Below, piece by piece: positions 16,790 through 25,401 of a stretch of DNA of 64,000 nucleotides (position 1 is its first letter; every line of letters begins with the position of its first letter). Both the position numbers and the translations under genes were made by a program. This DNA comes from Cellulophaga omnivescoria (GTDB lineage: Bacteria > Bacteroidota > Bacteroidia > Flavobacteriales > Flavobacteriaceae), in NCBI RefSeq assembly GCF_001999725.1, contig NZ_MDDP01000017.1, forward strand, positions 1 through 64,000. The letters run 5' to 3'. Below the pieces are notes generated by a model that saw only the letters and a program-made list of their open reading frames with translations, was not told where the DNA came from and ran no database searches.

Positions 16790-17488
16790 ATGAAACTACA
16801 CAATAACAAAACGGTTTTATTAGTTTTTTCTCTTTCCGCTAAATTAGAAGCAGAGAGGAAATCTGTATTCGGTGGTCATAAAAAAAGTGTTTCTAAGCAG
16901 TTTTTTAACCTCTTAATAAAAAATACGCTAAAGGTTGCAAATAATAGTGGTGTAGATGTTGTTTGGTTAGATGAAACACAACAAGAAGGATACACTTTTG
17001 CAGAGCGTTATACCAATGCTTACAAAAGCCTCTATGCTCAAGGTTACAACAATGTAATCTCTATAGGTAATGATACACCAAACCTTACTGCTAAACATAT
17101 ACAACAGGCCGTAGATGCCATGGCTACTAAAAAAGTAGTTTTTGGTCCGTCTAAAGATGGTGGTATTTACCTATTTGGTGTGCATAAAAGTATTTTTAAT
17201 GAAGATGCTTTTAAAAACCTACCGTGGTTAACATCAAAATTATCTAAAAAAATACACTACTTGGCAATTGCTAATAATGTGTCATTTACAATTTTAGAAA
17301 CATTACAAGATGTAGATACAACAAATGAAGCAATGCAATTTGCTTATTCAAACCCTAATTTGGTTTTAAGCAACTTTATAATTGCACATTTAAATTTTAA
17401 AGTAACACCCAAAGCTAATGCTGCTAGCGGTGTTATTACGTCTTTTTATTCAACTTCATTTTTACGTAGAGGTCCGCCTAATTTGTAA
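16790..17488 (+). CDS. DUF2064 family protein (GT-A-like fold)
   Basis: A 232-residue cytosolic protein of the DUF2064 family, related in fold to nucleotide-diphospho-sugar transferases. Recognisable parts are TVLLVFSLSAKLEAERKSV at the N terminus, AERYTNAYKSLYAQGYNNVISIGNDTPNLTAKHIQQAVDAM, where a D-x-P motif follows the strand, and KVVFGPSKDGGIYLFGVH, the family's G-P-x-x-D-G-G-x-Y-L. ETLQDVDTTNEAM near residue 170 matches the usual L-x-D-V-D-T block. It precedes susC by 97 bases on the same strand and may be co-transcribed. The reaction is unknown. Confidence 0.82.
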   Translation: MKLHNNKTVLLVFSLSAKLEAERKSVFGGHKKSVSKQFFNLLIKNTLKVANNSGVDVVWLDETQQEGYTFAERYTNAYKSLYAQGYNNVISIGNDTPNLTAKHIQQAVDAMATKKVVFGPSKDGGIYLFGVHKSIFNEDAFKNLPWLTSKLSKKIHYLAIANNVSFTILETLQDVDTTNEAMQFAYSNPNLVLSNFIIAHLNFKVTPKANAASGVITSFYSTSFLRRGPPNL

Positions 17489-17585
17489 ACTTTTTCATTC
17501 GGCATTTTTATAAGTAAGAACCAATTAAATTATAATTGGTGGTGACTGCTTATAAAATAATTTATCAACCTTATTACACTTAATT

Positions 17586-20500
17586 ATGAAAATAGCTATA
17601 ATGGCTGTAATGCAGCTGTTTGCCTTTACCGTATTTGCACAATCAAATACATATTCGTCTAAAATAGTAGACCAAGACAACCAACCTATACCTTTTGCTA
17701 CGGTAAAAGAAATAGGCAAAGAAAATTACACAACCACAACCATAGATGGCGACTTTACATTGCAAACTAGCTCTACTAGTTTTGTGATACAGGTTTCTTC
17801 TATTGGGTTTACAAGCAAAGAAATTACTATTACTAACGGTAATTTTCCGGCAAGTATTACACTAATGTCTTCTGATGAACAGTTAAACGAAATTGTAGTA
17901 ACTGCTTTGGGTATAGAAAGAGAAAAGCAATCCCTTGTTTCTGCTGTTACTAGGGTGTCATCAGATAAACTAACAGAAGTTACATTAACCAATGTGGTTA
18001 ATAGTTTAGCAGGCCAAGTTGCAGGTGTGCAAATTACTAATGGATCATCTGGTGTGGGTTCTTCATCTAGAATTGTTATACGTGGAGAAAATTCTTTAAG
18101 CGGAAGCAATCAGCCATTGTTTGTGGTAGATGGTGTGCCAATTAGTAATGAACAAATTACGAGCGACTTAGTAAACAACGGAGCTTTGCAAGAAGTAGAT
18201 TTTGGAAACGGTGGTTCTGAAATTTCTCCAGATGATATTGCATCAATCTCTATATTAAAAGGTGCTGGTTCTGCGGCACTTTATGGGGCAAGAGCGGCAA
18301 ACGGTGTTGTGGTTATAACTACAAAACGTGGTAAAAATAAGAAAGGATTTGGGGTTACTACCAGCAATTCACTTACGGTAGAAACCTTATTAACGTTGCC
18401 AGATTACCAAAATGTGTATGGTGGTGGGTCTAACGGCCAATACTCTTTCCAGAACGGTAAAGGTGCTGGTATAAATGATGGTGGTTTAAGTAGCTACGGC
18501 CCAAGATTGGATCAGGGCTTATTGGTAAATCAGTTTGATAGTCCTTCTGTAGACATTAACGGGAACCCTGTGCGTGCTGGTGATGTTATTTCGCGTACAA
18601 ATTCAGATGGTAGTTTTACACCTATAACTGCTACTCCTTGGGTATCTAACCCTAATAATGTGCGTAATTTTTTTGAAACGGGTATTACCAAACAAAACAA
18701 CATCGCCATTAACTCTTCTGGTGAAAACGGAAGCAGTAGATTGTCTTATAGTAATTTAAGAAACGAGGGCATTGTACCAAATACCGATTTAGATCGTGAT
18801 GGTATTTCGCTTAGTTTACATCAAAAATTAACAGAACAATTAAATGTAAACGCTTTTGTTAATTATATAAATACACGTAGTGGTAACAGGCCAAACCTTG
18901 GTTACGGTTATGAGAATCCTTTGTATGGTTTTAACTGGACAGGCAGGCAAGCAGATGTTTCTGCTTTAAAAAATTACTGGCAAGCAGGTCAGGAGGGAGT
19001 GCAGCATTATGATATTAATTACTTATGGCTTACAAACCCATATTTAACGGTTAATGAAAACACCAATAGTTTTAATAAAAATAGAGTTTTAGGTAATGTT
19101 TCTGCAGTTTATGATATTACAGATAAACTAAATGTTGCAGTACGCGCAGGCCTAGATACGTATGCAGACAAGCGCGAGTTTAGAAGAGCGGTGAGTACAA
19201 ATGCAAATCCGCAAGGTTCTTTTAGAGAAGATAATATAAGTTTTAGAGAGTTAAATACAGATATTTTGGTGTCTTATAAAGATGCTATAAACAACGATTT
19301 AAAATATACTGTTTCTGTAGGTGCAAACCGTTTTGATCAAGAAATAGAGTACAGCTACGCTGAAGCTTCACAACTAGCATTACCAGGGATTTACACCTTG
19401 GCAAATTCTAGAACTCCGCTTAAAGGAGATAGCAGATTGTTTGAAAAACGAATTAACAGTGTTTACGGTACCGGTAATTTATCTTATAAAGATGCTTTGT
19501 ATTTAGACCTTACCTATCGTAATGACTGGAGCAGTACATTGCCATCTAATAACAATTCGTTTGGGTATTATTCTGCAGGACTTAGTTTTGTGGCTAGTAG
19601 CTTTTTAAAATTACCAGAGCCAATATCTTACTTAAATTTTAGATTTAGTGCTGCAAGTGTTGGTAATGATACTAACCCGTACCAAAACACGCAAAACTTT
19701 TTATTTAATCAGAATTACGGATCTAATTTTAGGGTGACTAACGAGACGGTTTTAAAAAATGCAAATCTTAAACCAGAACGTCTTAATGCCTTTGAAGCAG
19801 GTATAGAGGCCTGGTTTTTTAATGGTAGATTGCAATTAGATGCTGCAGCGTACCAAAATACAAGTGTAGATCAAATTATATCTAGACCAATATCCGAATC
19901 TAGTGGTTTTGGTAGTTTTAACGTAAATGGTGGTAAAGTACAAACCACAGGTTTAGAGCTTTTACTTAGTGGTACCGTAATTAAAAATGCAGATTTTCAG
20001 TGGCAGAGTTCGGTAAACTTTTCTACGTTTAGAAGTAAGGTCAAGGAGTTGCCACAGGGTGTAGACCAGTTTGTAACTGGTACTGCCAATATATTTTCTG
20101 GCGGTGGCGGATCTAACTCTGTGTTTTATATAGCAAAAAAAGATGGCCGTGTTGGTGATATGTACGGTACAGGTTTTGTTGAGGTAGATGGGCAAATTGT
20201 ACACGACTCTAACGGGTTTCCTGTTCAAGATCCCAACTTACGTTTACTAGGAAATTATAACCCAGATTTTACAATGGGTTTTAATAACAAGTTTTCATAC
20301 AAAGGATTAGATTTTACTTTTTTATTTGATTGGCGTAAAGGTGGAACAATAGTTTCTAGAACAAAAGCACTAGGTAGTACGTCTGGCGTGTTAAAAGAAA
20401 CATTAGAAGGTAGAGAATCTGGTATTATTGGTGCTGGCGTTATAAATACAGGTACAGCAGATAACCCGCAATACGCACCAAATACAACAGTAGTGCCAGC

Positions 20501-20804
20501 CCAAGCTTACAACAATGCATTTTTTGATCGTGGTAATGAGGCTAGTGCGCTTTACAGTGCTTCTTATGTAAAATTAAGACAAGTAAGTGTATACTATAAT
20601 TTTCCTGCAAAAATTGTTGATGCCATAGGTTTTAATAAAATAAAAATAGGTTTGGTAGGTAGCAATTTATTGCTGTTTACAGAGAATCCGCATTTTGACC
20701 CAGAGTTAAATGCGTTGCAAGAGCAAAGCATTACTTATGGTGTAGAAGATTTTTCATACCCTTCTACCAGAAGCTTTGGAGTTAGTTTAAAAACCGAATT
20801 TTAA
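17586..20804 (+). CDS. SusC/RagA-family TonB-linked outer membrane transporter
   Basis: A 1072-residue TonB-dependent transporter that would import a ligand captured by the SusD partner. After a signal peptide (MKIAIMAVMQLFAFTVFAQ) comes a CarboxypepD_reg-like domain (about 22-100: VDQDNQPIPFATVKEIG), then the plug with VVTALGIEREKQSLVSAV, SLAGQVAGVQIT, IVIRGENSLSG, PLFVVDGVPI and ISILKGAGSAALYGARAANGVVVITTKRG (up to about residue 240). The rest is a barrel, ending SFGVSLKTEF with a C-terminal aromatic residue. The size is usual. SusD follows 13 bases later, then a nucleoside hydrolase and a kinase, pointing to a nucleoside-like ligand. Confidence 0.95.
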   Translation: MKIAIMAVMQLFAFTVFAQSNTYSSKIVDQDNQPIPFATVKEIGKENYTTTTIDGDFTLQTSSTSFVIQVSSIGFTSKEITITNGNFPASITLMSSDEQLNEIVVTALGIEREKQSLVSAVTRVSSDKLTEVTLTNVVNSLAGQVAGVQITNGSSGVGSSSRIVIRGENSLSGSNQPLFVVDGVPISNEQITSDLVNNGALQEVDFGNGGSEISPDDIASISILKGAGSAALYGARAANGVVVITTKRGKNKKGFGVTTSNSLTVETLLTLPDYQNVYGGGSNGQYSFQNGKGAGINDGGLSSYGPRLDQGLLVNQFDSPSVDINGNPVRAGDVISRTNSDGSFTPITATPWVSNPNNVRNFFETGITKQNNIAINSSGENGSSRLSYSNLRNEGIVPNTDLDRDGISLSLHQKLTEQLNVNAFVNYINTRSGNRPNLGYGYENPLYGFNWTGRQADVSALKNYWQAGQEGVQHYDINYLWLTNPYLTVNENTNSFNKNRVLGNVSAVYDITDKLNVAVRAGLDTYADKREFRRAVSTNANPQGSFREDNISFRELNTDILVSYKDAINNDLKYTVSVGANRFDQEIEYSYAEASQLALPGIYTLANSRTPLKGDSRLFEKRINSVYGTGNLSYKDALYLDLTYRNDWSSTLPSNNNSFGYYSAGLSFVASSFLKLPEPISYLNFRFSAASVGNDTNPYQNTQNFLFNQNYGSNFRVTNETVLKNANLKPERLNAFEAGIEAWFFNGRLQLDAAAYQNTSVDQIISRPISESSGFGSFNVNGGKVQTTGLELLLSGTVIKNADFQWQSSVNFSTFRSKVKELPQGVDQFVTGTANIFSGGGGSNSVFYIAKKDGRVGDMYGTGFVEVDGQIVHDSNGFPVQDPNLRLLGNYNPDFTMGFNNKFSYKGLDFTFLFDWRKGGTIVSRTKALGSTSGVLKETLEGRESGIIGAGVINTGTADNPQYAPNTTVVPAQAYNNAFFDRGNEASALYSASYVKLRQVSVYYNFPAKIVDAIGFNKIKIGLVGSNLLLFTENPHFDPELNALQEQSITYGVEDFSYPSTRSFGVSLKTEF

Positions 20805-20817
20805 GAAGTAAAAAAAG

Positions 20818-22266
20818 ATGAAAAAATATATAAAGCTATTTGTAGCAACCGCAGTAGCAAGCACTATTTTTACTGCTTGTACTAACGATTTTGAAGAAAA
20901 AAACACCAATCCTAATGCGCCAGAAAGTGTAGATCCGCAGTTTTTGTTAACCAATGTGGTTTCTGTATCATCAGACCTTAGCGCCTATCAACAAGGTTTT
21001 AGGCAAGCTAATTATTTGGCGCAATTTGCAGCAAGTATAGAGTTTGAGCGTATAGACCGTTATGAAATGGGATCTAATAGTGAGTACTGGAGTGCTATTT
21101 TTAGATTATTATCAGATATTAAATCGATGAAAGCCTCACCAGCGGCAAACGATGCTTACGTGGCTGTTGGTGATATTATGCAGAGTTACCTTTTTTCTCA
21201 GTTAACAGACCTTTGGGGTGATGTGCCTTACACAGAAGCAGTAGCAGCTTTAGATGGTACTTTTTCTCCAAAGTATGATACACAGGAAAGTATATATTCA
21301 GATGCCGAAACGGGAATATTGGCAGTGCTTAAAAAAGCAGTTAACACGCTTGAAAATACAAACAACGTAATTCAGGGTGATGTTATGTTTCAAGGAGATT
21401 TAGAGAAGTGGGTGCGTTTTGCAAACTCGCTTCAAGTACGTTACTTATTACGTATTAGTAAAAGAACAACAGATTTTACAGATTTACAAACTTTGGCAGA
21501 TTCTGGTAAGTTAATGCAGTCTAATGCAGACAATGCCGTTGTGCCTTATTTGGCATCTGCTCCTAACCAGTTTCCTATGTTTAACGCAGCTTTAGGGTTG
21601 TACCAAGAGCATACAATGACAAAAACAGTAGAAACTATATTAACTGCTTGGGATGATCCTCGTATTGCTGTACTTTACAAGCCTACAGCGGCAAGTAAAA
21701 ACTCTACCACACCAGAATACAAAGGATTGCAAAACGGACAATCTAGTAGCACCATAAATGCAAGTGGTATAGATTTAAACAACATATCTTTATTTGGCAG
21801 TATTTTTAGAGATGTTGCAGACGGTGTAGATGCGCAATTTATGCAGTATTCAGAAGTGCAATTTGCACTTGCCGAAGCGGCATCTAGAGGTTATATTACA
21901 GGAGATGCAAATACGTATTACCAAAATGCTGTTACAGCTAGTTTTGAGTATTACAATACACCAATCCCTGATGATTATTTTACTAGGCCAGCAATTTCTT
22001 TAGATGGCACTGCAAATGATTTAGAAAAAATATTAACTCAAAAGTGGTTAAGTTTAATTAATATTGGCCATGAAGCTTGGTTTAATGTACGTAGAACCGG
22101 GATTCCAAATTTAGAGGCTGGTCCCGATAATTTTAATAATGACAAATATCCCGTTCGGTATTTGTATCCAGAGTCAGAGCAAGCTACCAATAGCGCAAAT
22201 TATAAAGAAGCTGTTGATCGTATTGGTGGGGATAATATAAACAGCAAAGGCTGGTGGGAAAAATAG
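20818..22266 (+). CDS. SusD/RagB-like surface lipoprotein
   Basis: A 482-residue lipoprotein that would cap the SusC barrel and bind ligand. The lipobox is at the end of a short signal peptide (STIFTAC, cysteine near residue 21). The helical core fits the SusD-like family that pairs with large SusC proteins (PF12771-type): NTNPNAPESVDPQFLLTNV, NYLAQFAASIEFERIDRYEMGS, YVAVGDIMQSYLFSQLTDLWGDVPYTEAV, KWVRFANSLQVRYLLRIS and ILTQKWLSLINIGHEAWFNVRRTG with the conserved W-FNVRRTG end. One base separates its stop from the nucleoside hydrolase start. Ligand is inferred only from neighbours. Confidence 0.93.
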   Translation: MKKYIKLFVATAVASTIFTACTNDFEEKNTNPNAPESVDPQFLLTNVVSVSSDLSAYQQGFRQANYLAQFAASIEFERIDRYEMGSNSEYWSAIFRLLSDIKSMKASPAANDAYVAVGDIMQSYLFSQLTDLWGDVPYTEAVAALDGTFSPKYDTQESIYSDAETGILAVLKKAVNTLENTNNVIQGDVMFQGDLEKWVRFANSLQVRYLLRISKRTTDFTDLQTLADSGKLMQSNADNAVVPYLASAPNQFPMFNAALGLYQEHTMTKTVETILTAWDDPRIAVLYKPTAASKNSTTPEYKGLQNGQSSSTINASGIDLNNISLFGSIFRDVADGVDAQFMQYSEVQFALAEAASRGYITGDANTYYQNAVTASFEYYNTPIPDDYFTRPAISLDGTANDLEKILTQKWLSLINIGHEAWFNVRRTGIPNLEAGPDNFNNDKYPVRYLYPESEQATNSANYKEAVDRIGGDNINSKGWWEK

Positions 22267-22267
22267 A

Positions 22268-23344
22268 ATGATAATTATGAAACAAAAAATTAAACTAATT
22301 GGTATTTTGCTTGTGTTTATGGTGTTTGCGGCTTGTAAAGAAGAGGCTAAGAACGTTACCGTAGAAGTAAAACAAGAGGCAAAAACAGAAGCTGCTGATG
22401 AAGCAAAGCCAAGCGGAATTGTAAACGGAGTAAAACAAGTTTGGATAGACGCAGATTTAGCTGTTGGAAAAAAGAATATAGAAAAACCTGGCTATTCTGA
22501 TGTAGATGATGGCTATGCGGTTTTGCAATTATTACAGGCCAAAAACGTAAAAATTAACGGTTTAAGTACTGTTTTTGGTAACAACAGCGTAGAAAATGCT
22601 TTTGCTATTGGCAACTACATAAGTAAGGAGTTTGCAGCACAAAAAATTAAAGTTTATAAAGGTGCTGGTGCTGCAATTAATTTAGACAGTGTGGTAACTA
22701 ATGATGCTGTAGAGGCAATGGCTGCAGCATTAAAAAAGCAGCCATTAACTATTTTGGCAATTGGCCCCGCCACTAATGTTGGTTTACTACTATTAAAATA
22801 TCCAGAGTTACAATCTCAAATAGTTGAGGTTGTTTTAGTAGCTGGTCGTAGAACCCCTTTGGACTATTTTAAAATAGGAAACAAAGGTGTGTTGGCTAAG
22901 GATTTAAATTTTGATTTAGACAACACAGCATTTAGAATATTATTAGAAAATAATGTCCCGTTGGTTTTTTGTCCTTATGAAATTTCTAGTAAGGTTTGGA
23001 TAAAACAAAACGACCTTGAAGCATTAAAATCTACAACACCTGCTATGAAATGGTTGGCAACCGCATCACAGCCTTGGATAGAGCAATGGAAAAATCAGGG
23101 AGCAGAAGGTTTTAATCCGTTTGATGTTTTGGCTAGCCATTATATCATTGCCCCAGAAGATATTATAACAGAACCTTTACAGGCCCGTTTGGAGATTAAT
23201 TTAGATGATACTGTAAAAGAGAATAAGAATAGGGTCTACAAATCTTATTTATTGTGCACAAAAGAAGGTGGTGCAGCAGTAACTTATTGTTACGATGTAG
23301 TGCCTAATTACCATCAGAAATTAATGGAAACATTTAAAAAATAG
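22268..23344 (+). CDS. Lipoprotein nucleoside hydrolase (IUNH family)
   Basis: A 358-residue exported enzyme likely to split a nucleoside into base and sugar. The signal peptide ends in VFMVFAAC, so it is a lipoprotein. The catalytic fold follows a 35-residue acidic linker: VWIDADLAVGKKNIEKPGYSDVDDGYAVLQLL carries the calcium/ribose aspartates, but with about ten extra residues inside the usual DTDPGxDDAxA signature. Later blocks are GLSTVFGNNSVENAFAIGNYI, LTILAIGPATNVGLLLLKYPEL, VVLVAGRR and EGFNPFDVLASHYI, which supplies the final aspartate. A second possible start is the ATG at 22277. It sits directly between susD and a kinase gene. Confidence 0.88.
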   Translation: MIIMKQKIKLIGILLVFMVFAACKEEAKNVTVEVKQEAKTEAADEAKPSGIVNGVKQVWIDADLAVGKKNIEKPGYSDVDDGYAVLQLLQAKNVKINGLSTVFGNNSVENAFAIGNYISKEFAAQKIKVYKGAGAAINLDSVVTNDAVEAMAAALKKQPLTILAIGPATNVGLLLLKYPELQSQIVEVVLVAGRRTPLDYFKIGNKGVLAKDLNFDLDNTAFRILLENNVPLVFCPYEISSKVWIKQNDLEALKSTTPAMKWLATASQPWIEQWKNQGAEGFNPFDVLASHYIIAPEDIITEPLQARLEINLDDTVKENKNRVYKSYLLCTKEGGAAVTYCYDVVPNYHQKLMETFKK

Positions 23345-23348
23345 TATC

Positions 23349-24335
23349 GTGATAAAATTAAACAACAATATAGAGGATTTAACCCTTTACTTAAAAAGTA
23401 AAGATTGGTTAACTAATAACGAGTCCATTGTTGCTGTAGAAAAGCCTGGAGATGGTAATATGAATTTTACGCTGCGTATTACTACAGAAACCAGATCTTT
23501 TATTATTAAACAAAGTAGAGAATATGTAGAAAAATATCCGCAGGTTGCCGCTCCAGAAGACCGGGTATTAATGGAGGCCAAATTTTATAAAATAATAGAA
23601 AAGGTTCCTAACTTAAAAGAAATGATGCCTACATTAATTGGCTTAGATAAAGCTAACAATGTTATGGTTATGAATGATCTTGGTAATGGGTCAGATTTTA
23701 CATATTTGTATCAATTAGGAAAACAATTTTTAGAAGAGGATTTGTATGCTGTTGTAGATTTTGCAGCTACATTGCATACCAGTATTACAGTCCACACACA
23801 AGAGGACAGAATTACCAATACTAAAATGCGAGCTCTTAACCATGAACATATTTTTAATTACCCATATGTATTAAATAATGGTATTAATTTAGATGATATT
23901 TTACCAGGGTTGCAAAAAGAAGCAGAACGTTTTAAGACAGATGAACCTTTAAAAAAAGCTGTAAAAGAACTTGGAGATTTGTATTTACAAGATGGTAATA
24001 CGTTGCTGCACGGAGATTATTTTCCTGGTAGTTGGTTGGCAACTGTACAAGGTTTAAAAGTTATAGATCCTGAGTTTTGTTTTTTTGGTAAGCCCGAATT
24101 TGAAATTGGCGTTTTACTAGCACATTTAAAAATGGCAAATCAGGCTAACACATTAATAGAAAAAGCTGTAGATAGATATAAGTCCTTAGCAGATTTAGAT
24201 ACGGTATTATGCTATAAATTTATGGGAATAGAAATACTGCGTAGAATTATTGGTTTAGCACAGTTACCATTAGAAATTAATTTAGAAAAAAGAGTGAAAT
24301 TACTTAATGAGGCACGCAAAATTTTAGTGAATTAA
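23349..24335 (+). CDS. Phosphotransferase family protein, methylthioribose-kinase-like
   Basis: A 328-residue kinase with the aminoglycoside/choline kinase fold. The closest pattern I recognise is S-methyl-5-thioribose kinase (MtnK): KPGDGNMNFTLRI near residue 32 (nucleotide loop), SFIIKQSREYVEKYP with the ATP-binding lysine, VMVMNDLG, NHEHIFNYPYVLNNG, then the catalytic block LLHGDYFPGSWL and metal-binding KVIDPEFCFFGKPEFEIGVLLAHL. MtnK enzymes read HGDLHTGS where this has HGDYFPGS. The start is a GTG, 4 bases after the hydrolase stop. Together they suggest phosphorylation of a sugar freed from a nucleoside, perhaps methylthioribose or ribose. Substrate not proven. Confidence 0.82.
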   Translation: MIKLNNNIEDLTLYLKSKDWLTNNESIVAVEKPGDGNMNFTLRITTETRSFIIKQSREYVEKYPQVAAPEDRVLMEAKFYKIIEKVPNLKEMMPTLIGLDKANNVMVMNDLGNGSDFTYLYQLGKQFLEEDLYAVVDFAATLHTSITVHTQEDRITNTKMRALNHEHIFNYPYVLNNGINLDDILPGLQKEAERFKTDEPLKKAVKELGDLYLQDGNTLLHGDYFPGSWLATVQGLKVIDPEFCFFGKPEFEIGVLLAHLKMANQANTLIEKAVDRYKSLADLDTVLCYKFMGIEILRRIIGLAQLPLEINLEKRVKLLNEARKILVN

Positions 24336-24366
24336 GTACGTTTTTTAATTAATACACAAAAACATT

Positions 24367-24390
24367 AAAACCAACTGCGTAGTTGGTTTT
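24367..24390 (+). terminator. Terminator after the SusCD-nucleoside locus
   Basis: A 10-bp stem AAAACCAACT/AGTTGGTTTT with a GCGT loop followed by a T-rich run, 31 bases after the kinase stop. Confidence 0.85.
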
Positions 24391-24543
24391 TGTTTTTTAT
24401 AAATGTATTAATCAATAACAAATGTCTATAAGCGTTGGCTTTTTTAGGTTGATTGCATCAAAATTTAATTATAGTGTCAAAAAAATATAAGCAACAAACC
24501 AATCAGTTTAAAAAAAGAAGTACTTTTTAATAGCATTTTGTAG

Positions 24544-24551
24544 TAAATTTG
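24544..24551 (+). promoter_or_regulatory. Putative -7 element for the patatin-like gene
   Basis: TAAATTTG matches TAnnTTTG and lies 16 bases before the ATG at 24568. The -33 element is weak (TTTA at 24517-24520, spacer 23). Confidence 0.4.
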
Positions 24552-24567
24552 AAGAAAAATAGGCTAA

Positions 24568-25350
24568 ATGAACGCTAAAATTACTACATCAAAATCTATT
24601 GGTCTTGTGCTTTCTGGAGGAGGTGTGCGTGGTATGGCGCACATTGGGTTAATAAAGGCAATGAATGAGTTTGAAATAGATGCTAAAGCTGTTTCTGGAA
24701 GTAGTGTAGGAGCCTTGGTGGGTGCTTTGTACGCTAATGGAAGTTCTATAGATGATATGCTTAGGTTTTTTAAAGAAACACCGCTTTTTCATTACCATTA
24801 TTTAACCATTGCAAAAGCAGGTTTTTTAGATACAGAAAAATATGTTGCCTTATTTGCAAAATACTTTCCTGAGAATGCTTTTTCAGCATTAAAAAGAGAG
24901 TTGCATATTGTAGCAACCAACCTACAAGAGGGTGACGAAGAATTTTTTTCTGATGGAGAATTAATTAGGCCTATGTTGGCTTCGGCTGCTTTACCTCCTG
25001 TTTTTTCACCAATAGAAATTAATGGTAATTTATACGCAGATGGTGGTATAATGAACAATTTTCCGTTAGAGCCATTGCTAAATACATGCGATTATATTAT
25101 TGGGAGCAATGTATCTATTGTTGCAAGGTTAGATAAAAAAGACCTTAAAAACTCATTACAGCTTACGGGTAGGGTAACCGGTTTAATGATATACGCATCT
25201 GCAAAAAAAAAGCTTAGTGCTTGTAATATGCTGTTGGAATCTAAAGAGGTAGACAAAATAGGTTTGTTAGACCGCAAGGGTATAGAAAAAGCATTTGTTA
25301 TTGGTTATGATGCTGCCTGTAGAGCTTTAGAAGCTCAATTAAAGGAATAA
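24568..25350 (+). CDS. Patatin-like phospholipase (RssA-type)
   Basis: A 260-residue serine hydrolase with a Ser-Asp dyad, expected to cleave acyl esters of lipids. Residues 11-20 form the oxyanion loop (LVLSGGGVRGMAH), the nucleophile elbow is VSGSSVGALVGALYANG (GxSxG near residue 42), and the dyad aspartate is in YADGGIMNNFPLEPLL (DGG near residue 157). The size fits the single-domain RssA/YlbK group, and there is no signal peptide, so it acts in the cytosol or at the inner membrane. It stands alone between two terminators and has its own promoter. Confidence 0.92.
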   Translation: MNAKITTSKSIGLVLSGGGVRGMAHIGLIKAMNEFEIDAKAVSGSSVGALVGALYANGSSIDDMLRFFKETPLFHYHYLTIAKAGFLDTEKYVALFAKYFPENAFSALKRELHIVATNLQEGDEEFFSDGELIRPMLASAALPPVFSPIEINGNLYADGGIMNNFPLEPLLNTCDYIIGSNVSIVARLDKKDLKNSLQLTGRVTGLMIYASAKKKLSACNMLLESKEVDKIGLLDRKGIEKAFVIGYDAACRALEAQLKE

Positions 25351-25353
25351 AAA

Positions 25354-25379
25354 AAGTCGTTCTAGATATAGAACGACTT
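25354..25379. terminator. Bidirectional terminator between the patatin-like and reductase genes
   Basis: An 11-bp perfect stem AAGTCGTTCTA/TAGAACGACTT with a GATA loop, with A-rich and T-rich flanks, located between two convergent genes. Confidence 0.9.
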
Positions 25380-25401
25380 GGTATTTTTTTAGATGCTGTT
25401 T

